DNA of 64,000 nt. Source: Nannobrachium achirus (lineage: Eukaryota > Chordata > Actinopteri > Myctophiformes > Myctophidae). Of the stretch, positions 26,301 through 45,765 are shown one piece after another. The first letter of the stretch is position 1; each line of letters opens with the position of its first letter. Position numbers and translations under genes: made by a program. The notes beneath the pieces are model-generated. The model was not told the DNA's origin and did no database searches. It saw only the letters and a list, made by a program, of their open reading frames with translations. The stretch lies in the NCBI GenBank assembly GCA_963921795.1, contig OY997652.1, positions 21,478,678 through 21,542,677 of the forward strand. The letters are read 5' to 3'.

Positions 26301-28529
26301 AGCCAGGGAGTGCAGTCAGTGCACAGAATGTTAGAGAGGCATGGGCTGAAGGGCCTTTTGGTGGACAATTCTGTTGATAAAAGTTAAGGGCTCCAGCCCC
26401 CTTTGCTGTATGTGCGCACGTCACTGCCTGGCGAAAGCGCATCACATTACAGATTGATCATTTCAATCCCACGGTTTCTTTGAAAAAACACATTTCTCTT
26501 AGAAAACATTTGTATTCTTGTTTCTCCTAGTTTTATTGTTTGTAATGTGTAAATATGGCACTTTATTATGGGGAAAAACGGGTGTATTTTCCCTTTTTAA
26601 ATCGCAAAAATAGCGCATTTTTGAACACATTTCCTTAACGGTTAACGGTTAATTAACTGATAAGGCCTTTCGGTTATCGGTTAAGAAAAAATCTCCATTT
26701 GGCCATCCCTAGTCCTGGCCCACAGGTTGAGAATCACTGACCACTGAGGTTGAAAGCCTGTTTTGTTTTAACTTGCCAGGAAATGATCTGTGGTGCTGAG
26801 GACAGTCAGCAGCTTTCCCAACACTATCAATTGTATAATCCTCTCATCACCCTCCAAGACCCATATTTTATATCTTTTAATGACAGGAAACATTTGTTCA
26901 CTCCCACACAATTATCTAGCATCACAAATCAAACCCAATCAGTGAATGTTACGACATTCAGGGCCCAGGGTAGATATAATCACATCCCTTTCTAACTCTA
27001 CCGATGCTCTGATGTGCCGCGTGCGGGTGGTTTTGTTGAATTTCTTTCTTCCAGTGCAGGGCTCCTAAAATAACATTTCATTCTAAGTTTCCCTTGTGGT
27101 TGTACAGGAAACGGGTGGGTGGGGGGCGTGAGGTTCTATGACATCCACAGATTCTGATTAGTCAGGCATTCCCAGAAGCAGCTACAGTACAGGGGCCGAG
27201 GTCTGCAGCTTGAAAGAAAACACAGCCTCATTAGGCAGCGGGCAAACCTATGAGGCTCTCCGGATAATTTAATTGAAAGTTAAATTTTTACAGGAAATTG
27301 CATTTTAGGTGACTCATAATGAAAAGTCACGCTTTTTGGTGAAAGGGAATGTTGGGTAACCTGTATAATTAATCATTCCCCTTCCTTTGAGGCTCAGTAG
27401 CTACTGATGTCATGTCCGTAGCATGGAATGCAATCCAGTAGTTTCCCCCTGTATACTGTACTAGTGTACTTTCTGTACTTACACCGACACAACATCCCTT
27501 CAGAGGAAAGTTCATGATCCACCTTAAGTCTGTTTGACTTAAGGTGGATCATCTGTCATGACTCAAAGACAGAATAATCTTCATACAATGCAGGGTTTTA
27601 ATGACTTGCATCATTACAATTCCTGGAAAGGTTGTAATAATAAGAGCAGGTAATGTTTGTGGGCATTCTTCATTTTCCCAGAAAGGGTTAGGGTTAGGGA
27701 AAGTGTTGGGGAAAGTGAGGGGGCGATTGAGAAATGCTCTATGAAAACCAGATGTGTGTCAATGCGTTTCCCAGTTTTATGTGGAAAAGACATTATTGAA
27801 CAAGAAAACAAGAATAGCAAAGTGGTGGGAATGATGACATTTGACCAGAAAGCCGGGACATTTTTTCAATCCTCAATTTAGGGGACTATCCTTTGAGTTA
27901 GGCCTTGGATTTAGGGTTTGGTTGCATGTCTGTGTGTGTACACGTGTGTGTGTGTGTGGGGGGGGGCATACCTGTGTATGTGCTTTTTAAACTTAAAATG
28001 ATGGGTTTGCACCCGGGGAAAAAAAAGAAAAACAAATGTGTTTGTTCACATTTCTACACTCAGTACCGAAGATTTTTCTGTGAACTCACCAAATGGACCT
28101 TTAATGGTAGGCGGAGATTAATTCTGCTTAATAATGCCTATGCAGAATCAAAGTTCGGTGTGACTGCATCCCTTACAGATCCAATTGGTTCCATTTCTAC
28201 ACTCTCAGAGTTAAATTGTCACTCAGGACTTTACAGTGTAGATAACAGGGTGACTGACTGTATTTTGTTCCCCATGCAGGGCTCACCGTAACGACATAGA
28301 GAATATTGTTCCTTTCCTGTTCGTGGGAGCCGTCTACTGCCTTACTGGACCCTCTTTGGCCGTGGCCCGGCTACATTTCCTGGTCTTTTTCCTTGCCAGA
28401 ACTCTGCACAGTGTGGCCTACCTGTTTGCCATGCGGGCACCCACACGGGCGCTGGCCTACATCATCGGACAAGTGCCCTGTTTTTCCATGGCAATACAGA
28501 TCCTCTATGCAGTGGCCTCATATGCCTAA
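22537..28529 (+). CDS. ptges: Prostaglandin E synthase (mPGES-1), 3 exons, frame interrupted in exon 2
   Basis: mPGES-1 is a glutathione-dependent MAPEG membrane enzyme that converts PGH2 to PGE2 in the ER. Exons: 22537-22644 (ATG; FYAILLVIKMYIIAIITGQV, helix 1), 22813-22902 and 28280-28529 (RNDIENIVPFLFVGAVYCL to SMAIQILYAVASYA, helices 2-4, stop TAA 28527-28529). Exon 2 is 90 bases; 83 would keep the frame, as in the human gene. The extra 7 come from a tandem duplication, TGAGGAG TGAGGAT, at 22827-22840. Read as is, translation ends at AFANPEE. Without it the exon reads on to CREDPTVERCLR and joins exon 3 in phase. Exon 3 also has Ala in place of the proposed catalytic Ser127 (TRALAY against human IRSVTY), while the neighbouring Arg and Tyr are kept. 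Possible explanations are an inactive allele, a pseudogene or an assembly error; the rest looks well preserved. Confidence 0.88.
23056..23084. repeat. (TG)n microsatellite in ptges intron 2
   Basis: About 14 TG units. Confidence 0.95.
23297..23520 (-). mobile_element. (GATA)n tract joined to a LINE-tail-like sequence
   Basis: GATA units occupy 23297-23357, followed by CTTATCCCAAGGGGGAAATC, which resembles the tails of fish LINEs (CCCAAGGGGAAAT type) read from the minus strand. No coding part remains. Confidence 0.45.
23787..23826. repeat. Two poly-G runs
   Basis: Runs of 14 and 17 G separated by CTGTAAAAC. The lengths are error-prone in sequencing. G-quadruplex formation is likely. Confidence 0.9.
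24665..26745. mobile_element. Older hAT-type repeat that hosts a nested hAT insertion
   Basis: Ends resemble the AATGGTTCGCAAACC and GGTTGAGAATCACTG termini of the CAGTGGTTCTCAA family. The interior at 24880-25450 is unrelated to the other copies. The element at 25662-26711 lies inside its right part. The boundary is approximate. Confidence 0.45.
25662..26711. mobile_element. Non-autonomous hAT element, 1050 bp, perfect 8-bp target duplication
   Basis: Terminal inverted repeats TAGGGATGGCCAA and TTGGCCATCCCTA. The flanks GTCCTGGC at 25654-25661 and 26712-26719 are identical 8-bp target duplications, the hallmark of hAT transposition. Subterminal CGGTTAACGG-type motifs occur at both ends. No transposase frame is seen. 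An internal block (26318-26372, GAATGTTAGAGAGGC..GGGCTGAA) recurs at 41380-41430. Confidence 0.93.
27513..27551. repeat. 17-bp arm hairpin in ptges intron 2
   Basis: ATGATCCACCTTAAGTC and its exact complement flank a 5-base loop. Confidence 0.85.
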
Positions 28530-29486
28530 CATCTCTGAATAAGAGATCGAACTGCGGTGGAGTTGTGGCTCATATACAGTATAAACATATACTAGTAAGA
28601 CGCCCTAAGGATATATAAAGATACATGATCATCAGTCCGAGTGCAATAATGGTGTCGGCTTACGCCTTACACCAACGCTGAGTTTTGTGAAATATCGTCA
28701 GTATTGTATTTTATTTGTTTTATATGAAAATTCTAAATGTGAGAACTTCTTTGTCTCTCTTTCTGGGGAAGTTGTTTGAAGTTAAAGGATTGTGTCATCA
28801 TGTACTGTATATTTTTTTTTCAAATGAAGGTCGTTGTTCTTGTATTTTATCTTGTTTATCATCGACCACACAGAATCTGAAGTGTCTTAATAGACAAAGT
28901 TGTACATTTGTTTAAAGCAGCTGCATGGGCCTAGACTGGGAGGATGAACTCATAAAATGTAGTAATTAACAGCTGTATACCATCACAGATGTATCTGCTG
29001 TCTGTGTCTAGTATGACTATGAGTATAATTATGTAAACATCTGTCTGCTAAATTCAGCTGAGGGCTGAGGCACAATGGATAATGAATGGCATGTTGAGAA
29101 CTGTTGAGAACTTTGCAAGACCCAGTGGAACAGATGGGGAAGCTGTGTTCTGTTTCATTGAATCAAGACCTGGCCTTACTTGACCCCGGAGTTACTAGGG
29201 CCAGTAAAGTTCTGTCTGACAAGAACCCCATAGAGCATTAGAAAGAGATGAGAACAGAACAGAACCAAGCCTGAAGTATCTGGTTTGAGGTGTAGTTTTA
29301 TGTTTGATTATCTGCGTTGATGAGTATTTCCATAACTTATTTTTCCACGTTATACTTGTTCTTGAATTCTCGTTTCCCTGAATGTATAATTTGATATTTT
29401 TAACAAAAACCTGGATACTGTAGGACCTATTTTTATTACTTAGGGCAGAGTGATTGTGCAATGTAATCTGTAAAGTGTAAATAAAA
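28530..29486 (+). other. ptges: ptges 3' UTR
   Basis: A non-coding stretch follows the TAA and reaches a poly(A) hexamer AATAAA at 29480-29485. The 3' end is inferred from that signal only. Confidence 0.5.
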
Positions 29487-30690
29487 GTGACTGAAAACTG
29501 AAGAAGTAAAAAAGAATATGCTCATCATTCTTTCTGGTATCTTAGCCTACTTATGGGGAGCGTGTATTATTTTGCTGAGGGGAGAGGGCCCCTCTGTGTG
29601 TGTGTGTGTGTGTATGTGTGATGATGTAGGAGTTCACGGCAATGCTCCAGCATTCCTCTACCTCTTATGTAAGACCTTGGCCTGTGCTGTGTCCACCAAA
29701 CCGTCCTGAAGGGCTGGGCTTGCTGGGCTGGGGTGCTCAGACAGAGACACAGAACAGTGCTCATTCATGCGTACAGTTGTCTAACAGTGTATTTGTTGCT
29801 GGTAACTCCTATATGCTGCCTATATACGGTAGATCACACAGTAAACACAGTAAAATACTGAGTGTTTGTTTAACTCAAGAGTTCCAAATGTTTACAAATG
29901 TTAACGGTGAGGATTCTACGTTTGTTTGACACCTAAACTCGCACTCAAATCATGCCTCTTTACTTAAAGTGGTTCTATGATACAGCATAATGGGATCACA
30001 GCAATAGAAAACTACAAAGGAAAATTTTCCAGGTTGAAAATTATTATATTTCCCTGTGTTTTTCCAATGATTCAACTTTGATGTGTAAAGCAACATTTAA
30101 TCATCAGAAATGATGAAACGTTGAAATTCATTCATAGGTTGAGTTGAATATCATTAATAATTCATTGCCCTTGTTCAAACAATGCTAATGACAGGTGGTA
30201 TCTTGGGTGTGTCCAGTCTTCTCATATCCGGAGTCTGGACTGGTCTGGGCTTGCCTGTGCCCTTGGGCCATGCAGGTCCTATAGAGGGAAACAACTATTT
30301 CCTTACGCTCCCCTTTTCTTGTCGTTGCAGCCTTCCGCAGACAATTGTAATGATTTTACCTATTTCAGTGACCTACTGGGTTGTATCATAAGAAACACAG
30401 ACTACATTGGAGTCGAATGAGCAGCTTGTGTAGATTAGTGTTGCATAAATGTCAAATAATTTGATGGAATAATAATAATGTCTGCACATGCTAATGAAAG
30501 ACAAACACAAGTTAGACACTCGTATTGTCCAAACCAATTGCTAAAGAGAAATAAGACGCAGATAGGCAGAGAGTGAAAGGTGGATTGGAGATTGGAACTC
30601 CACTTTAAAGAAGCCGCCATAGAATACCACGGCATCTGGTCACTGCTAGTAGATGACATAAAACTCAAAATCTGGATGAGAGTCTGGCAG
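29487..30690. other. Intergenic between ptges and a LINE relic, nothing recognised
   Basis: AT-rich sequence with a short TG run near 29597. No exon-like or conserved reading frame is seen on either strand. Confidence 0.6.
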
Positions 30691-31187
30691 CCGTGGAGCC
30701 AAGAGAGAGAGGCTCACATTTAGGGGGCCCATTTGGGACCTCAAACACACACTGGAATCTCCAGTCAGAACAAATGAAACACGAGCTGTCAAAAAATACT
30801 TCCAAAACGTCAAAGATGTTCACAACTACAACACCAGAGGCAGCTCCACAGATCACGTTCAACCCAGATTTGGCACTAAACAAGGATCAAATTCGTTCTC
30901 CTGCTATACCACTAATATGTGGAACGCCCTACCGAAAGCCTTAAAGGAATGTAAATCTCTAACTTCCTTTAAAAACAGTCTGAAAAGCCACTTAATACAG
31001 ACCGCTGCTACTCGAAACTGGTAAAAGACAAAGCCCATCCTTATCTCCCCCTTTCTACTCTAAATACCTAATAGGCCTACCGCAAGGCTTTCTTGGATCT
31101 CCTTTTAGTTGACCATGTACCAGTGAATACTGTCATGAAACTGTACCTTTTCCTATGCAAACTTCTAATAAAGTCTTCAATCAATGT
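30690..31187 (+). mobile_element. 3' end of a LINE (reverse-transcriptase ORF C-terminus and tail)
   Basis: An open stretch at about 30819-31024 translates to VHNYNTRGSS, NMWNALPKALKECKSLTSFK and NSLKSHL, a typical C-terminal end of fish LINE ORF2, followed by a stop and the 3' region ending TAATAAAGTCTTCAATCAAT. The same tail occurs at 47455-47497 and, on the minus strand, at 53883-53995, so it marks a family. 5'-truncated copy. Confidence 0.75.
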
Positions 31188-31358
31188 CAGATTTGTCAGG
31201 TTCCCAGGATAGAGAGACAAACCCTTGAGGGTAAAAGAGAGACAAATCCTCTGTGGTATGTCGGGGAAGGAGGGAGTCGGGCCGGGGCAGGTTCCTCCAC
31301 CATCACTTTATCTTCCTCCTCCACCTCTGCATCCTTCATTTCCTCATCCTCTCCACAG

Positions 31359-31516
<158 letters not shown>

Positions 31517-31992
31517 TTATCAAGGTACAGCAGTCAAATAAAACTAAGGAAAACATTAAATTAATAAGATACTAAAGGCTGGAGTAGTGCTTTCTTGTGG
31601 GACCCTGGTGGGTGTTGCATTTGGTGAACAGAAAGAGAAATATTTTGTCTGAATACAATGTTGAATAATGAGTACAAACATTTCAGCAGTAGTTGATTCA
31701 GCAACACAGCTGGTGATGTGAGGATATTATTAATAATATTCATAATCTATGCATATCATACATTAGTTATTTTATAATTGTATTGTATTAATATAATGAT
31801 TTATATCATATTCAATACACTCGATTAAATGTTGCCAAACTGATTTGTGCTGGGACCAAGCTTGCATCATCCATACTTGTATCCAGTTATAGCCTATTTG
31901 CCCAATAGTTTGACATTTTCCAAACACATAATTTAAGCAGTTATACAATGGTACTTAATAAAAAACGCGTATGCTTAAGTACACATTCTTGT

Positions 31993-32631
31993 TTTATTTT
32001 ATTTACCAGCATAATGCAAATCTCAGAAATAATCTCAGTAGAATACATTTTCAGTTCTATAAAAAACACATTGTAGACACCAGTATTACACCAGATGGCA
32101 CAAATTGCAGTTGAGCCCTTTATACTTTGTCAAATTGTCTTAAAAACATTTTGAAAATGTCAAAGTTTCAAAAAGAAAACTCATTGTTGCATGTTTTACT
32201 AACAACAGCATAGATACACATAACCTCCACCACAAATTCAATATTGATTAGCTTTGTAGTACTTTAGAGTGGCATCAGTGGAAAGATGTGGCATGAAACC
32301 AGCATTTATCAGGCTCTTATATTATAAGGAAAGAAAATCTTAAATACATTTACATTGTGAGAGCAACATCTTATCTTTCCAATTGTCAGCGGTTTCTGAG
32401 GAGTCTGTGTATTTTTCCATCCCAAACTAACACAGATCCTGCAGTGTTTTTCACCATCAGTTACTAGTATGCAAAGTCCTATTACTTGTGCCTAGTAAGT
32501 TTGATCCTCCAGAACTCAACAAAAACAACAAGCCAGTGACCTCCTCATAGACTGACCCACAGCGGTGTCAGCTAACGTTGAAGTGCTTGCTTTCAAAGCT
32601 TTGTCTCACCCATGTCCTCCTAAAATAAAAC
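31993..32631 (-). other. prlr: prlr 3' UTR with poly(A) signal
   Basis: Minus-strand AATAAA (plus TTTATT at 31993-31998) lies about 640 bases past the prlr stop. The extent is inferred from that signal. Confidence 0.45.
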
Positions 32632-40199
<7,568 letters not shown>

Positions 40200-40465
40200 T
40201 ATGGTGCCAAATGGTGTTGGTACTATGTTTGAGCACTGTGGAGAAAACAGAACAGATAATATGAGGACCAGAACAGATTGACCAATAGCCTACTGATCAG
40301 GGGTGTTCAGGTCGGCGTGTCTTGCGTAATAGCGTTATAATAAGCACTATGCACCCACATAGTGAAGTGTGAAACCTCTCGAATATCCAGAGGGTGGCGT
40401 ACCTGTTTTCTGTCCCGGTTCATATTCCCATAGCTTTGTTTGACAGGCTCATCAGCAGACTTGAA
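40200..40465 (-). other. prlr: prlr 5' UTR exons
   Basis: The start-codon exon extends to an acceptor (TTTTCTCCACAG) at 40236, giving untranslated 40200-40235. A further exon 40403-40465 has acceptor TGTTTCTAG and donor AACAG/GTACGCC. The promoter was not identified; it must lie above 40465. Confidence 0.55.
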
Positions 40466-41433
40466 CTAGAAACACAGAGAATGTCATATCAATATGCCTG
40501 TTGCCAACTAATTACATTTACTTGAGTACACCACTGCCTGTTGCAGAGCTGTCCGAAATCTCTCCTTCATGATCTCAACTGCATGATCAGACATTTCAAG
40601 ACAAGACTGCACACAGTTGTTGCATGAGGTGGCTGTGCACCATCAAGTATTGAAAACAGACATGTACATATTTCTAGGCCGTTTTACTTGGACAAATAAA
40701 CATTTGCAAACATTTTGACATAATTGAATTAGCTAAATATGTTATTTTGGTTGATTCCATTGAATAATGAATAAAGTTATAACTACATTACAACTATGTC
40801 CATACATGTCCATTTTCATTTAGTAGTCTATAGAAAAAAGAGAACGTTCTCTGCATAACTAATTAATTGCCCAGTGCTTACATGCGACTGGTGATTTGAA
40901 GATTTCATGACTAATGTATGGTAATTGCTTCAGGAAAAGAACATTGTCTTCTTTCATAGTAATGTACTTGTAATGTATGATTGCTGAAAGAATCGGGCAG
41001 GTTCAGTGTATGAATAAAACCACCAGGCTGCTACATTCAATAAGAGCAATGCACACATTCAATCTTAGTAGCCTAAACCTTAAGATTACACTTAATTACA
41101 CAATATATAACAATATTTTAAATTGGAAAGAACAGTAAACATGATAAGGGAACTGGAGGGGGAAAACAAAATCTTTGTGTCTTGAGTGTGTCATATTGGA
41201 ATACATCTGTTCCCTTCTCTCTACCACTACCAGCTGGCACAGAATTCATAGCTGATTGCATAATGTGAGCTAAGGCTTATGCCATAAAAACAGTGTCACG
41301 TACAGGACAGCGGGACGCTGCTTCCCAGAGTCCTGGCAGACTGGATCTGTTGTGACCTGACCATTGACCAATAGGTGTGCAGAGAATGTTAGAGAGGCAG
41401 GGGCTGAAATCTCTAAAAGGGCCATTTGGTGGA

Positions 41434-41491
41434 AAAATAGCAGACCTCCAAGCCCACAAAGCGTGTTGTGAGCTTGGAGGTCGGCTATTTT
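41434..41491. repeat. Hairpin cassette copy with matched changes in both arms
   Basis: AAAATAGCAGACCTCCAAGC and its partner GCTTGGAGGTCGGCTATTTT keep pairing although both differ from the usual GATCTACAAG and CTTGTAGATC at the same two positions. Confidence 0.85.
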
Positions 41492-41906
41492 CGGTACTTG
41501 ATACCACACTGAACTAAGCACAATCAAGTAAATACCGGAGATGTGTCGTAACGGCATGGATTTCGACACGGAGAAGGCAATTCTTTCAACTTAAGACCCT
41601 GCATTCAAGTTCAGGAGAGCCTTCAGGTGTGGCATGGAAAGGGGGCATTTGCATTTCTTTCACCATAGCAAAAACTGCATTCATGTTCTGGAGAGCACTT
41701 TTTACAGGCGGATAAAAGGTAAAAGTATACATCATTACATCAACTATGCTATGATGACTAAAACTACCATGACTAAATGTACTGTACATTTTGTCAACAA
41801 ATAGAAAATAAAAACTAGACTTAAATGTTAGGTAGAGAAGTGGAGAAGAGATCTAGTAGAACTATCAATAGTCATTTAATGTTTGGTTGCGCTCGGGTGT
41901 TGCTCT

Positions 41907-41966
41907 CTGAAAATAGCAGATCTAAAAGGTCACAACTGTGTGTGCTTGTAGATTGTCTATTTTCAG
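41907..41966. repeat. Hairpin cassette copy
   Basis: CTGAAAATAGCAGATCT and GATTGTCTATTTTCAG form the outer arms; TTGGTTGC and GCAACCAA flank the copy and also pair. Confidence 0.75.
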
Positions 41967-43349
41967 CATGCAACCAAGTATAAAATCAGCCATTACGACA
42001 CCATTAAGGCCTGCCAAAATACCCTTTAGTCAACAAAAGCAACTGTAGATTTAGTCGACAAGCTTATGATATTGAGTTGACTAAAACTAGCCTAAAACTA
42101 AAACTTTTCAGATGACTAAAATGTGACTAAATCAAAATGTAATCGTATTAAAAAACTAAATGAAAATGTCCTGTCAAAATCAACACCGCTTTTAACATTA
42201 GATCACAAATATTTGATTTGTTTGTATGTTCTTGATCCGTACCCTTAAGTGTCTGTTATTGGAAACCATGCCCAGCTAGTGTGTGCATGGTCAACCCTCT
42301 TTATATGCTGTTGGTACAACATAAGTTCAGGAGGGAAGACCACACCGGAGAACTATCTCCCCACTACGTTATTGCCTTCAATCTGGCTGACTTCTACTCC
42401 TCCCAAGCTCACCTGCTCGTGATCCCATTGATAACAACTCCTCCCTTATCTCCTCCCTGAAACCAACCAAGGGTTGTATTTATACACGACCGCCTCCACC
42501 TGCTATCCTCTGATCCGTTTCTCGCATGGACACACACAAGCTCGGGCTCACCAACGCGTGCCTGGGTCAACCGAACCGATTAACAATATTAACTACAAAC
42601 GTAGGCCTACAATTCCTCCTCCTACAACCCACAACAGATGCCTCGTACTCCAGCGATGCCATCACTTCTATCCAGCACCAGCAAGCGAGACCAAACACCA
42701 ACCTTACAGTCTGTTTTCATTCCGTGGCCACTAACTTAACATGTTCGCCAGCGGCCCGGTTCACACGCCGTCTCGCGGCAGTCCCGGCTCGGCACATTAC
42801 AACACCACCCCAGTCCTATCCTCACACAACCAGTCAGTCCCGTCCCGACCGCCACGGTGTTTCAAGTCACCTCCGCGGCTAGCGAAATAGCCTACTTCTC
42901 CCACGCCGCCATTCAAGCCGGCTCGTTCCACGGGACCTCCGCTAGAACCCACAGCGATGACGTCACCCCCGATCCAGAGTTCTGTCCAACACCCAAAGCT
43001 AAGTATTTTTCACACACCCGACTCCTATACCCACAGCACGTCCTCACCTACTCATTTGCCAACCTCCATCATTCTACATTGATTCACTGAATACTATCAG
43101 TCCCAACAACAATACAGGCTAGAGCAATGGTACCGTCGTGACTGGTTCACCTTGTCACATTTCACTCAGGTTTTTCATATCACTTACTTCAGCCTCCTCC
43201 ATACCAAATGCATTTCTATGTCACAACGTTTTCACGTCACAAATGTTCAATAAATGCAACTCTACTGGCGCTCCGTACCCGCTCTGTAACAGCCTCCATT
43301 TCTAACCTCCATTCCCCCCGTTAACCCACGCCGGTTAATTCCATTATTC

Positions 43350-44430
43350 ATTCCATTATTCACTCCAGTGTATTCATTCCAGTGTATTCATTCCAGTGTA
43401 TTCATTCCAGTGTATTCATTCCAGGTCCAGTATTCATTCCAGTGTATTCATTCCAGTGTATTCATTCCGGTGTATTCATTCCAGGTCCAGTATTCATTCC
43501 AGTGTATTCATTCCAGTGTATTCATTCCAGTGTATTCATTCCAGTGTATTCATTCCAGGTCCAGTATTCATTCCAGTGTATTCATTCCAGTGTATTCATT
43601 CCAGGTCCAGTATTCATTCCAGTGTATTCATTTCAGCGTATTCATTCCAGTGTATTCATTCCAGTGTATCCATTCCAGTGTATTCATTCCAGTGTATTCT
43701 TTCCAGGTCCAGTATTCATTCCAGTGTATTCATTCCAGTGTATTCATTCCAGCGTATTCATTCCAGGTCCAGTATTCATTCCAGTGTATTCATTCCAGTG
43801 TATTCATTCCAGCGTTTTCATTCCAGTGTATTCATTCCAGTGTATTCATTCCAGGTCCAGTATTAATTCCAGTGTATTCATTCCAGTGTATTCATTCCAG
43901 GTCCAGTATTCATTCCAGTGTATTCATTCCAGTGTATTCATTCCAGTGTATTCATTCCAGGTCCAGTATTCATTCCAGTGTATTCATTCCAGTGTATTCT
44001 TTCCAGGTCCAGTATTCATTCCAGTGTATTCATTCCAGTGTATTCATTCCAGGTCCAGTATTCATTCCAGCGTATTCATTCCAGTGTATTCATTACAGTG
44101 TATTCATTCCAGGTCCAGTATTCATTCCAGGGTATTCATTCCAGTGTATTCATTCCAGTGTATTCATTCCAGTGTATTCATTCCAGGTCCAGTATTCATT
44201 CCAGTGCATTCATTCCAGTGTATTCATTCCAGTGTATTCATTCCAGCGTATTCATTCCAGTGTATTCATTCCAGCGTATTCATTCCAGTGTATTCATTCC
44301 AGTGTATTCATTCCAGGTCCAGTATTCATTCCAGTGTATTCATTCCAGTGTATTCATTCCAGTGTATTCATTCCAGTGTATTCATTCCAGGTCCAGTATT
44401 CATTCCAGTGTATTCATTCCAGTGTAAACT
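43350..44430. repeat. 14-bp minisatellite with 18-bp variant units
   Basis: About 75 units of TTCCAGTGTATTCA, interrupted at intervals by TTCCAGGTCCAGTATTCA. The unit contains no stop in any of the three plus frames, so long false reading frames appear (repeating FIPVYSFQCIHSSV). Not a protein gene. Confidence 0.95.
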
Positions 44431-44539
44431 CACTGGGTTCATTCCACCATCCATCAAACCATTCACTCCTCTCCAACCCGGCCAATCCCCCCATCCACAA
44501 CAGCAACCATTCACTCACCACAGTCACGGCGTTCCGCCG

Positions 44540-44785
44540 CCGTCCTGTCACCTAAGCAAAGGCGTTTCCGCCTTCTCCCTGTCACCCAAGCAAAGGCGTT
44601 CCGCCTTCCCCTCGTCTAAGCAAAGGCGTTCCGCCTTCCCCTCGACTAAGCCAAGGCGCTCGCCGACCTTCCTGTCACCTAACCAAAGCGTCGTCGCCGC
44701 TTTACTTAGCAGGTGTTGTCGCCACCTTCCTGTCACCTAACCAAAGCGTTGTCGCCGCTTTACTTAGCAGGTGTTGTTGCCACCT
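44540..44785. repeat. Two further minisatellites
   Basis: About three units of a roughly 33-bp repeat (AAGCAAAGGCGTTCCGCCTT) are followed by two units of a roughly 64-bp repeat (CACCTAACCAAAGCG and GCCGCTTTACTTAGCAGG). A 12-bp array (ATTCACTCCAGT) follows at about 44930-44985. Confidence 0.85.
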
Positions 44786-45765
44786 TCCTGTCCCGAGGCA
44801 CCTCCCTGGCCTCTTCTTTTTCCCCATTCTACCTCCAAACGTATTTCCATGCCTCCATGTTCTCCAAATAGAAAAGAGGTCACTGCTACGATTACCCTAA
44901 CAGGTCCGGTATTTTTTCCAGGTCCAGTATTCATTCCAGTATTCACTCCAGTATTCACTCCAGTATTCACTCCAGTATTCACTGCTACGATTACAGATCT
45001 TGTCGCGGCTTCTTTTGGGCCCTGTACTGTCCAGCCGCTCCGTCCTCATACACCCGTACAACCACTCGTCACTCCTATCTACACCCCATATCGTTCACAC
45101 CGATCGAACTAAACTAACCTTCCTTCACTCTCCCGGGTTGTGCCCAGGACAAGATCTCAAGGGTGTTTGCCTCTAACTAATGCATGGATCAACATTCCAT
45201 CTGACTTAACTTACAACTAATTCACACCAATGATGCTATTCATCCGAATTTCTAGCATGGCCCAACTACCTGTCCACTTCTCACCCTGTCCTGTCTCCCA
45301 CCACATGTTCTCTCCATACCTCCCACTATCCCATAATCAAATGCCTCGATCCTATACCTGCGAAGTCCGTCTACATCCGTTCCAGTGGTCCAACCCTGCC
45401 CATGCCATGTGTTCGTGACAAAGCAAGCACCACTTTTTGGGGCCTTAAAGCGTAAATCGGCGCCACTCCAGATCCATGGACCTCGGTGCCACTCCAGATC
45501 CATGGACCTCGGCGCCACTCCAGATCCGAGGACCCCAAAGCCAAACACCCAGGGTTCATCGCCCCCTGGAACCACTAACTGCTACCTGCTAGCACCCAGA
45601 TCAACAAGCACCCATGCCTCTTCAACCCATCTACATCACACAACCCATCTACACCACACCATCCTCAGTACATCCCTCAATCAGTCTCCATTCATACACA
45701 CCGTATCCATTCAATAAATACAACCCAACTGATATTGTTTGATGGTGTGGTCTTTACTAGTGAAA

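Larger units (their letters stand above)
40466..42305. other. Region upstream of prlr, repeats only
   Basis: No exon is recognised. Two hairpin cassettes (41434-41491 and 41907-41966) and a block shared with the hAT element at 26318 (41380-41430) are present. The prlr promoter should lie in or above this region. Confidence 0.55.
42306..45765 (+). mobile_element. LTR-like unit 1, expanded by minisatellites
   Basis: Block A (42306-42527) starts TGCTGTTGGTACAAC and holds a TATA-like TATTTATA. Block B (45439-45765) holds AATAAATACAACCC and ends CTTTACTAGTGAAA. Both blocks recur in unit 2, apparently without differences. Between them lie 2.9 kb of minisatellites and pyrimidine-rich DNA. A promoter-like then poly(A)-like order suggests a long terminal repeat; no gag, pol or env sequence is recognised, so the family cannot be named. 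Young by identity of the shared blocks. It appears to be a non-coding remnant or derivative. Confidence 0.5.

Noticed and set aside
26190-26387. 65-codon frame inside the hAT element as a transposase remnant
   Set aside because: No hAT transposase motif; too short and not supported by flanking frames.
43368-44740. Reading frames of 395, 452, 156 and 169 codons
   Set aside because: They are the same 14-bp minisatellite read in different frames; no non-repeat coding signature.
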